This document shows positions 15,124 through 21,546 of a DNA stretch of 21,546 nt, one piece after another. The stretch covers positions 1-21,546 of IMG/VR virus record IMGVR_UViG_3300046389_000217; one strand, written 5' to 3'. Position 1 is the stretch's first letter, and the number at the start of each line of letters is the position of its first letter. The DNA is from a virus. A program made the position numbers and the translations under genes. Below the pieces are notes generated by a model. That model did no database searches, was not told the DNA's origin, and saw only the letters and a list, made by a program, of their open reading frames with translations.

Positions 15124-15130
15124 TATTTAA
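15124..15130 (+). promoter_or_regulatory. Degenerate TATTTAA motif before the gp26-like gene
   Basis: TACTATTTAATAG includes TATTTAA, one base off the recurrent TATTTAT, 18 bases before the ATG at 15149 and just after the tube terminator, where a new promoter is needed. Confidence 0.35.
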
Positions 15131-15148
15131 TAGTTACATTTAAACAGT

Positions 15149-15901
15149 ATGGAAAACGAATATAGAATAGACCCAACAATTCAATACGATGTTGTTGAAT
15201 TACCAAGTAGAGGTATATACTATCCAAATGGTACGAAATCATTAAAGGTAGCATACCTAACTGCCGCAGATGAGAATGTTTTATCCTCACCAAACTTAGC
15301 GGCAAATGGAGACATCGTCACAGAACTTTTAAAAAGAAAGGTTTTAACTAAAGATGTACCTGTTGAAGATTTAACAAGAGAAGATAAGGAGGCAATCCTG
15401 ATTTTTTTACGTAATACTGCGTTTGGACCTGAATTAAAATTAGAGTTAAAGGACCCAAAAACAGAAGAATCATTTGAACATACAGTTGATTTAAGTGAAC
15501 TCACCTATAAAGAATTCGATTTAAAAGAAGACGAAAACGGTGAGTATCCATATTTTATGGAAAAATCTAAAGTGGATATTACATTTAAATTTCTTACACC
15601 AAAAGACGAACAAGAATTAGAGGATATAACTAAAAGTTGGAACGGTCTTGGTGCACCTCCTATTGTTACAAAAAGATTAGAAAAACTGATCAAGAGTGTT
15701 AAGGGTAATAAAGATCAAATGAATATTAGAAATTTTATTGAGACCTTACCCATATTAGATTCTCAGGATTTTAGGAAATACGTCAATAAAGTCAAACCAG
15801 GTGTAGACTTAGTACACCACGCAGTCGCCCCATCAGGAGAAAAAGTCACTTTTAGAGTAGACTTTGGGGTGGAGTTTTTTCGTCCTTTCTACGGACTATA
15901 A
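15149..15901 (+). CDS. gp26-like baseplate hub/tail assembly protein
   Basis: A 250-residue protein of the T4 gp26 type (T4 gp26 is 208 residues). The hallmark VELPSRGIYYPNG (16-28) is followed by VAYLTAADENVLSSPNLAANG, DIVTELLKRKV and EDLTREDKEAILIFLRNTAFG. These correspond to the conserved 'lPSkG..yp', 'De.il..p.l...g...d..l' and 'd.r.aIl...R...yG' segments. The C-terminal half is acidic and helical. The protein is probably an assembly factor rather than an enzyme. The location between tube and tape measure is where contractile-tail phages keep their tail assembly chaperones. The last codons overlap a second-frame ORF (15861-16034), and a T6C run at 15875-15881 in the overlap could allow the ribosome to change frame. 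Confidence 0.75.
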   Translation: MENEYRIDPTIQYDVVELPSRGIYYPNGTKSLKVAYLTAADENVLSSPNLAANGDIVTELLKRKVLTKDVPVEDLTREDKEAILIFLRNTAFGPELKLELKDPKTEESFEHTVDLSELTYKEFDLKEDENGEYPYFMEKSKVDITFKFLTPKDEQELEDITKSWNGLGAPPIVTKRLEKLIKSVKGNKDQMNIRNFIETLPILDSQDFRKYVNKVKPGVDLVHHAVAPSGEKVTFRVDFGVEFFRPFYGL

Positions 15902-16034
15902 AAGCGCGCAGTTTACTGAAACAATTTTTTTACTTAGAAAAGGGTTCTCACATAGGGATGTTTTAGAGATGCCCGTGTTTATGAGAAGATACTACGTCGA
16001 ACGAATTATTGAGTTAGAAAAGTCTACCGACTAG
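15864..16034 (+). CDS. Second-frame ORF overlapping the gp26-like gene; gp51-like or frameshift extension
   Basis: The frame is open from 15861 to the TAG at 16032-16034. Its conserved-looking core is FTETIFLLRKGFSHRDVLEM followed by PVFMRRYYVERIIELEKS. This 'fl.k.GfS..dvl.MPv..R.yyi..l.e' pattern is typical of small tail assembly (gp51-like, GT-type) proteins. No ATG occurs before codon 36. The only plausible independent start is TTG at 15864, giving 56 residues and overlapping the gp26-like gene by 38 bases. The alternative is a +1 (or -2) frameshift on TTTTTTC at 15875-15881, making a fusion of about 295 residues. The ORF ends just before the TATTTAT motif of the tape measure gene. That the frame is coding looks sure; how it is translated is not. 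Confidence 0.7.
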   Translation: MGWSFFVLSTDYKSAQFTETIFLLRKGFSHRDVLEMPVFMRRYYVERIIELEKSTD

Positions 16035-16041
16035 TATTTAT
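16035..16041 (+). promoter_or_regulatory. TATTTAT motif, candidate late promoter, 4 bases before ATG
   Basis: TATTTAT, CTAT, then the ATG at 16046. The stop of the preceding ORF is the TAG ending one base before the motif. Confidence 0.55.
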
Positions 16042-16045
16042 CTAT

Positions 16046-17836
16046 ATGGACGATATCAACAAAATAATTAACGACCTACAGAAGCGGGGAGTGCTGAATG
16101 ATAAGGACGGAAATATGCTTGACGATAAGACAATCGGTCAAATCAAAAACAAATACAAAAATGTTGGTAATAACAGTTCAAGAGGTAACTCAGTTGGTGG
16201 TGATGATTTTAAATCCTCTATTGTTGATGTGATTGCCGGAGCAACACTACAACCATATGCACCTGAAGATACTAATATTCTTAAGGAATTGGCTCAGAAT
16301 TATAAACCACCAACCGATGGTGGTAGTCAGACAGGTGCGGTTATTAGTTCTTTAATTAAAACTGCGATGAGTGGGATAGGTGATTATGTAAAAGAACAAT
16401 CCTATTTACTTACGTTTGTTAATAAAGAATTGGGTTTAGCGGGAGAACTATCTCAAAAGTTTAGGGAATCAGTCACTGACGCTCAACCTGACCTAAGAAG
16501 AATGGGAATTCCTTTCAAGGAGATGACCGATTCTGTAGGTAAATTAATAGAAGATACGGGTAGGTTTGCATTGGTTGGTACAGATATGTTAGTACGTGCG
16601 GGTGAAATCGCGGGTGCATATGGTATGAAGATGTCCGAAGTTATCGGTGCATATGACGACTTTGAAAAAGTAGGTATAGGTGCGGCACAAGCACAAGAAT
16701 CAATTGCCGATGCGGGTAAACGATCTTTAGAGGTTGGAATACAATCAAGACAAACCATTCAAGGAATGATAGAGAATGTTGGAAAACTGAATGAATATGG
16801 TTTCCAACAAGGGGTTGAAGGTCTCGAGAAAATGGTTAGAAGATCAACCGAAATTAGAATGAGTTTAAGTGAAACATTTAAAGTGGCGGATAAAGTATTT
16901 TCACCTGAAGGGGCGTTAGAACTATCTGCAGAATTAGGTGTTTTAGGTGCGGCGTTTGGAGATTTTAATGACCCACTAAGACTTATGTATATGGCAACCA
17001 ATGAAGTAGAAGGGTTACAAGGGGCATTGGAAGGTGTGGCAGGTAATTTGGCAACCTACAATATGGAGACAGGTGGATTTGAAGTGACAGGTGCTAACCT
17101 TAGACAGGCAAGAGAAATTGCGAGTAAGTTAGGTATAGACATGAAAGAACTTACCCAATCAGCGATCGCACTACAAGAACGTCAACAGGCGGCGTTAGCG
17201 TTAGAAGGTTTAAATATTAACCCTGAAAACAAGGAATTCCTAACCAACCTCGCGAGAATGAAGGACGGAGAAATGTCAATTGATCTACAAGCGGCGGGAT
17301 TGGAAGAAGAGTTTGGAAAAAGTTCAATTAAATTAAGTGAATTAAATGGTGATCTAGCCGACAAACTAATAGGTTTTCAAGACGAATTTAAAGACAAATC
17401 AGAAAAAGACCTCATAAGAGAACAAGTAACTTTAGTCGAAAACATAAGTAGGGATGTTAACTATTTAGCGTTGTTGGCTAGAATGGAAGTGGCTGGTGTA
17501 GGTGACAAAGCGGTACAAGCATTATCTTCAATGAGTGCAAAAGAGGCGGGTGGAGATATAAGTAGTTTATTATATAAAGGTACTGATTCCTTAGTAGAAA
17601 TGTTTGGTGAACAAAAGGCGGAACTTATAAAAGGTATACAAACCCAAATGGGTATAGACCCAACCGAATTTAAAAAACCTCAAAACGTTCCTCTTGAAAC
17701 CACCCAACAAGATAAGACAGTTAAACATGAAGTTGAAATTAAGGCTAAAGATGCAATTACTGGGTTCTACCAAAAGGAATGGTCGTTAAATCCTGAGAGA
17801 TGGGTTCAAGGTAAAGGTTATTTAGACCCTAATTAA
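16046..17836 (+). CDS. Tape measure / baseplate hub tail-length protein (gp29-like)
   Basis: A 596-residue, mostly helical protein rich in Ala, Gly, Glu and Lys, almost exactly the length of T4 gp29 (590), which sets tail length and is part of the hub. The segment after the tube, the gp26-like gene and the small second-frame ORF is the classic tape measure position. Residues about 85-130 hold an amphipathic to hydrophobic stretch (TGAVISSLIKTAMSGIGDYV) and the middle has long helices (GKLIEDTGRFALVGTDMLVR, ALELSAELGVLGAAFGDF) typical of tape measure proteins. The C-terminal end (KTVKHEVEIKAKDAITGFYQ, then WSLNPERWVQGKGYL) is more polar and may anchor to the baseplate or tube tip. A length of about 600 residues would predict a tail near T4's in length if the usual length rule holds. 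Sequence identity to gp29 cannot be shown by eye. Confidence 0.75.
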   Translation: MDDINKIINDLQKRGVLNDKDGNMLDDKTIGQIKNKYKNVGNNSSRGNSVGGDDFKSSIVDVIAGATLQPYAPEDTNILKELAQNYKPPTDGGSQTGAVISSLIKTAMSGIGDYVKEQSYLLTFVNKELGLAGELSQKFRESVTDAQPDLRRMGIPFKEMTDSVGKLIEDTGRFALVGTDMLVRAGEIAGAYGMKMSEVIGAYDDFEKVGIGAAQAQESIADAGKRSLEVGIQSRQTIQGMIENVGKLNEYGFQQGVEGLEKMVRRSTEIRMSLSETFKVADKVFSPEGALELSAELGVLGAAFGDFNDPLRLMYMATNEVEGLQGALEGVAGNLATYNMETGGFEVTGANLRQAREIASKLGIDMKELTQSAIALQERQQAALALEGLNINPENKEFLTNLARMKDGEMSIDLQAAGLEEEFGKSSIKLSELNGDLADKLIGFQDEFKDKSEKDLIREQVTLVENISRDVNYLALLARMEVAGVGDKAVQALSSMSAKEAGGDISSLLYKGTDSLVEMFGEQKAELIKGIQTQMGIDPTEFKKPQNVPLETTQQDKTVKHEVEIKAKDAITGFYQKEWSLNPERWVQGKGYLDPN

Positions 17837-17849
17837 TTTGAGGGTTTTT
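17826..17849 (+). terminator. Weak terminator overlapping the tape measure stop codon
   Basis: ACCCT (17826-17830), a 10-base loop containing the TAA stop, AGGGT (17841-17845), then TTTTT. The stem is only 5 bp, so termination is probably partial. The stop-in-hairpin layout resembles that at 11088. Confidence 0.4.
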
Positions 17850-17860
17850 CATCTTAAATC

Positions 17861-17867
17861 TATTTAT
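17861..17867 (+). promoter_or_regulatory. TATTTAT motif, candidate late promoter of the large baseplate gene
   Basis: TATTTAT lies 14 bases before the ATG at 17882, followed by ATTAAAAAGAAATT. It comes right after a weak terminator, where a fresh promoter would be expected. Confidence 0.5.
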
Positions 17868-17881
17868 ATTAAAAAGAAATT

Positions 17882-20800
17882 ATGCCAAGTAACTTAGATT
17901 TCGATTCTACAAGTCAATTTAGGGATAGTATATTAAATAGGACGTTACAACAACCCAACGGTCCTCAGACATTTACTAGTTCCGCATACTCTGTAGAGTC
18001 TCTTAGTGACCATTCAAATATTAGTCAGGGAGATGTAGACGATAATCTAAATACTTACTTATCAGTACCTCAAAACTCAAACACATTTACTACAGAAAAT
18101 TTTAGTACTGTTGATACTTTAAGAAATTTAACAAGGATTGATGATTTGGGGTTATATCCCGAATATTTTGTACAAGGGAGTTATAGTAATTTAATTAGTA
18201 TTATGACGACCGACAACTACGATAATGAATCGAGGTTGATGAAGTTTGCTGCAAGACATATTAGGGAAAACAAACAAGGACCTGTTTTAGCGAGAATAAC
18301 ACAAAATTTAGTTGCCGCCACTTATGGTAGAGTAAGACTAATAGATGCGTTGGAAGGTAATTTGGCAACAGCGGTTAATATTGTTACAGGTAAAGAAGGT
18401 TTAATAGAGAAGAATTTTAAAGTAACGGTTGCCAAAACCATAGCGGGTAAGGCGATTGATTTCTTACAAACAGTTGCGGGTGTGGAATTTCCATGGAGTG
18501 AAATACCTGGTGATTATTTGACAAACCCAAGAAGACCAACGGTTAATAGACCTGAGGCACAAACAGGATTGGGTGCAATTATACAAGATGTGACGGGGGC
18601 GTTAGGTTCTCTAATAGGAATTCAAAGAAGACCTAAACTGTCAAGAAAACCATCTGATTTAATGATTGAATATTTAGGTTCAGGTCAGAAGGATATTTTA
18701 TTCGACAACCTAAGTTATTCAACATATGCACCAAACTACACAAAAACAGCAAGATCACAACAATCATCTAAATTATTTACTTTCATTGATAAAGTGGGTG
18801 ATGCAATTAATGACGTTTTAGGTATGGGAGCACCAAGAGGTGTGGCATACATAGGTGATGATAGAGGTGAAGATGTAAAATACGCGATGGGGGATTTTAA
18901 TGATAACATCGTTAGAAGTAGTTATTACCTAAGTTTAATGTTTGATCCCGTACAAACCGCGTTATTTGAGAGACAACGTTCTGTGGTTGAAGGAGGACAA
19001 ATAGGTGGTAGATTAACATGGTACAGTAGTAAATCAAAAAATAAGTTAGGAGAAAGTAACCTTGAATACCAAGTTGAGAGATCTCAATTAGAGGAAAGTC
19101 TTTCCACTAAATACGGGTTTAGAAGTGACTCCATTTTAGGTAAAACTCAAGAACTACTTGAAACTATGCCATCAGACGGTGGTGCTGCGAGGTCACATGT
19201 GGCGAACGCAATCGACCAAACAAGTAGAATATTTAGAGAAGGTAATGTAATGATGTCGAGAGGATCGGCAGTAAAGTACGTGGATAAGTTTGGAGAAGAG
19301 TCAGGCGTTGAATACTGTAGGGTATGGACAAAAGACGACCCATACATGAATATGTCCGACACAATGAAACGTACAGGTAACATAAGAAAGTTTGACTCTA
19401 GTGTGATGTCAAAACCATGGAATTTAAACATGGCACCAATGTCTAATGGAGAAGGTTCTTTTGAGGGATCAACGAATATTGTTGAATCTACCTTTGGTGA
19501 TGGTTACATGGCAAAAAAATATATGTTCTCACTTGAGAACTTAGCGTGGAAAACATCTACACTACCAGGTTTTACATACACGGACTTACCGTTTTGTGAA
19601 AGAGGACCTAATGGAGGTAGAGTGATGTGGTTCCCACCATACGATATTAAAGTATCGGAACAAAATAATGCGAGATGGGAAAGTAATGTCTTTTTAGGTA
19701 GACCTGAACCGATATATACATATCAATCTACTGAAAGGTCGGGACAAATATCATTTAAAGTAGTTGTCGATCACCCAAGTATATTGAACCTTTTAGTAAC
19801 TAAAGTTTTTAAAGGAATGTCAGATGAAGAATCTGACAATTATATAAACGCGTTTTTTGCGGGATGTGAGGAATTAGATTTTTATGAGTTAATAAGAACT
19901 TACACAACTTTAACTAAGGAAGATATAGGTAGTATTCAAAAATATTTAGAAGCGGATAATCCTGATAAAGAATCAATCACCAAATATAAAGTAGAGGTGG
20001 ATGATAGTGAATATGAAACACCCGATTTAAGTCCTATTGAACAAGCACCTGAGAAAACCTTAATTAACTTATATTTTAGGAACGACTTTCCAAAGATAGG
20101 TTCAAGTGCGGTAACAAGTCCCAACACATATACCGACGAATATACTACTTATGTTGGAAATAGAGGTTCAGCAACAGGAACACCGGCTGACGGGACTTAT
20201 ATGAAAGACTTAGTAAACGGATTGGATATGGTCTTTACTGCACCACTTACCGTTAACAAAAAGAATGACATAGAAAATATGTTTGGTAAATCCGAGGGGA
20301 TAACGGGTAGTACTTCTGATTATGCACTTGTTAGGGATAAAATAGATAAGGGTTTCAATAGACTTGTTGATAATAAGACGACATATGACAGCAAACTAAC
20401 CTCTATTAAATCAAGGATTGAAGGTGGAGAACTTAAAGATGTTTTAATTAAAATATTTACTAGTACATCATCTGTTGCCGATAACAATTATAACGTAAAA
20501 TTATCGGCGAGGAGAGCCCATAGTGTCTTTATAGATGTTATGAAGAAGATACAGAAAAACAGTAAAGATTATGGAGAAGACTTTTCAAAGGTTGTTCCAT
20601 CATCGGGAGTACCCTCAGTATCTCAAACACTTGGTTATACTTTTGAAGAGTTAGGATATGAAGGTATAGAAGGTGGTTTACGTATAGGTTATAGTGCAAA
20701 TGGAGAAACAGTTAGTAAAGAAGAAAACTTGTTTGGTGGGGGTAGTGTTCCTGTAAATTGTCACAAAGATGAAATACGATCTAATAGTGCACTAAAAAGA

Positions 20801-21546
20801 ACCGCACCTGTTACGTTTTACTGTAGACACGCAACCGTGGAAATGGTTGAGACACCAATAGATAAATTACCTGACCTTCCTGACGATCCAAAAGTTAAAC
20901 TAACACCCGACGGAACAATAGAACCACCTAAGGTAAAGAAACCACCTATTAATGAAATGAAAAAAATTATCATGAAGACGTTGTCTGAGTGTTATTATTT
21001 CAAGGCATTAGAGGAGGATTCACCTGTTACATTTAAAAGTTTAACAGAAAAACTAAAATACTTCCATCCCGCGTTTCACTCAACAACACCTGAAGGTTTG
21101 AATGCAAGGTTAACATTCCTTTTGCAATGTGTTAGACCTGGTGATACAATACCACTTAAGGGTATTGCGGATAATAATGATATAAATGCGAGAAATACAA
21201 GTTTCGGTCCACCACCTATATGTGTGGTTAGAATTGGTGATTTTTATCATTCTAAGATTGCAATTAGAGATGTCAACATAAATTACGACGAAGGTGTATG
21301 GGATTTAAATCCTGAAGGTATTGGTGTACAACCAATGATTGCTAATGTGACCCTACAGGTAAACTTTATTGGTGGACAAGGATTAGATAAACCAGTCGAA
21401 AGATTACAAAACGCACTATCATCTAATTTCTTTGCAAATACAGAAATGTATGATCCAAGATCTATAGGTACAAGTAATATTGATGGAAAAGACCCTGAAG
21501 AATTTACAAAAGAGTTTTTAGAACAACTACAATCGGCGGGGTCCAA
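17882..21546 (+). CDS. Very large baseplate/tail protein with tube-like domains (3' end outside window)
   Basis: The frame is open from the ATG at 17882 to the window end, giving at least 1221 residues with no stop. The N-terminal 250 residues are Ser/Asn/Asp-rich and then helical. Around 550-640 there is a beta-rich unit with LPGFTYTDLPFCERGPNGG, MWFPPYDIKVSEQ (582-594), FLGRPEPIYTYQSTERSG and QISFKVVVDHPS. Around 1060-1180 a second one has HSTTPEGLNARLTFLLQCVR, ICVVRIGDFYHSKIAIRDVN and VQPMIANVTLQVNFIGGQG. The ending 'i.dv.i......p.gigv.P....vtl...fiGg' resembles closing strands of tail-tube-fold proteins such as the T4 tube-cap proteins gp48/gp54 and the XkdP family. It probably belongs to the hub or baseplate ring next to the tape measure tip. 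It is much larger than any single T4 protein of this kind, so it may fuse several functions. No enzymatic motif was recognised. Confidence 0.65.
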   Translation, partial: MPSNLDFDSTSQFRDSILNRTLQQPNGPQTFTSSAYSVESLSDHSNISQGDVDDNLNTYLSVPQNSNTFTTENFSTVDTLRNLTRIDDLGLYPEYFVQGSYSNLISIMTTDNYDNESRLMKFAARHIRENKQGPVLARITQNLVAATYGRVRLIDALEGNLATAVNIVTGKEGLIEKNFKVTVAKTIAGKAIDFLQTVAGVEFPWSEIPGDYLTNPRRPTVNRPEAQTGLGAIIQDVTGALGSLIGIQRRPKLSRKPSDLMIEYLGSGQKDILFDNLSYSTYAPNYTKTARSQQSSKLFTFIDKVGDAINDVLGMGAPRGVAYIGDDRGEDVKYAMGDFNDNIVRSSYYLSLMFDPVQTALFERQRSVVEGGQIGGRLTWYSSKSKNKLGESNLEYQVERSQLEESLSTKYGFRSDSILGKTQELLETMPSDGGAARSHVANAIDQTSRIFREGNVMMSRGSAVKYVDKFGEESGVEYCRVWTKDDPYMNMSDTMKRTGNIRKFDSSVMSKPWNLNMAPMSNGEGSFEGSTNIVESTFGDGYMAKKYMFSLENLAWKTSTLPGFTYTDLPFCERGPNGGRVMWFPPYDIKVSEQNNARWESNVFLGRPEPIYTYQSTERSGQISFKVVVDHPSILNLLVTKVFKGMSDEESDNYINAFFAGCEELDFYELIRTYTTLTKEDIGSIQKYLEADNPDKESITKYKVEVDDSEYETPDLSPIEQAPEKTLINLYFRNDFPKIGSSAVTSPNTYTDEYTTYVGNRGSATGTPADGTYMKDLVNGLDMVFTAPLTVNKKNDIENMFGKSEGITGSTSDYALVRDKIDKGFNRLVDNKTTYDSKLTSIKSRIEGGELKDVLIKIFTSTSSVADNNYNVKLSARRAHSVFIDVMKKIQKNSKDYGEDFSKVVPSSGVPSVSQTLGYTFEELGYEGIEGGLRIGYSANGETVSKEENLFGGGSVPVNCHKDEIRSNSALKRTAPVTFYCRHATVEMVETPIDKLPDLPDDPKVKLTPDGTIEPPKVKKPPINEMKKIIMKTLSECYYFKALEEDSPVTFKSLTEKLKYFHPAFHSTTPEGLNARLTFLLQCVRPGDTIPLKGIADNNDINARNTSFGPPPICVVRIGDFYHSKIAIRDVNINYDEGVWDLNPEGIGVQPMIANVTLQVNFIGGQGLDKPVERLQNALSSNFFANTEMYDPRSIGTSNIDGKDPEEFTKEFLEQLQSAGS

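Overview
The window looks like part of a large tailed-phage genome with a T4-type contractile tail. The likely host is a member of the Bacteroidota. It is AT-rich, tightly packed and coded on both strands. The gene order neck protein, neck protein, tail completion protein, sheath, tube, gp26-like protein, tape measure and large baseplate protein follows the T4 morphogenesis plan (gp13, 14, 15, 18, 19, 26/51, 29). The host guess rests on two things: Shine-Dalgarno sequences are essentially absent, and a promoter of Bacteroidota type (ATTG, 20 bases, TATCTTTG) lies before the DNA polymerase gene. No integrase, tRNA, rRNA, CRISPR array or insertion sequence was seen.

Layout. (1) 1-2517: the end of a Pro/Thr-repeat protein, a trypsin-like serine protease joined by a Pro/Thr linker to a beta-rich tail domain, and a small BppU-like structural protein. 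(2) 2557-5541: a Bacteroidota-type promoter and a family B DNA polymerase. (3) 5538-9290: a gp13-like neck gene (minus), a gene with a PD-(D/E)XK-like signature (plus) and an SNF2-family helicase (minus). The genes converge so tightly that stop codons overlap. (4) 9342-11089: a short structural protein (gp14 position) and a gp15-like tail completion protein with two added C-terminal beta repeats. (5) 11081-11470: tandem terminator hairpins, two pairs of 20-base direct repeats and a 52-residue ribbon-helix-helix-like gene on the minus strand. (6) 11471-21546: sheath, a structured gap, tube, terminator, gp26-like gene, an overlapping second-frame ORF, tape measure protein and a very large baseplate/tail protein that runs off the window.

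The most interesting new signals are these. A short motif, TATTTAT, lies before almost every virion gene on both strands. At four genes it sits exactly 4 bases before the ATG, and at both the sheath and tube genes exactly 35 bases before it; this looks like a phage-specific late promoter producing leaderless or short-leader mRNAs. The gp26-like gene runs into a second-frame ORF with no ATG near its start, through a T6C run. That ORF sits where tail-assembly chaperones are made by programmed frameshifting, between tube and tape measure. Other points of note are the Pro/Thr-linked phage protease, the PD-(D/E)XK candidate lodged in the neck-gene block, a DTDG rather than DTDS polymerase motif C, and the small regulator candidate beside the sheath operon.

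All functional calls come from reading motifs and gene order by eye; no database search was possible.
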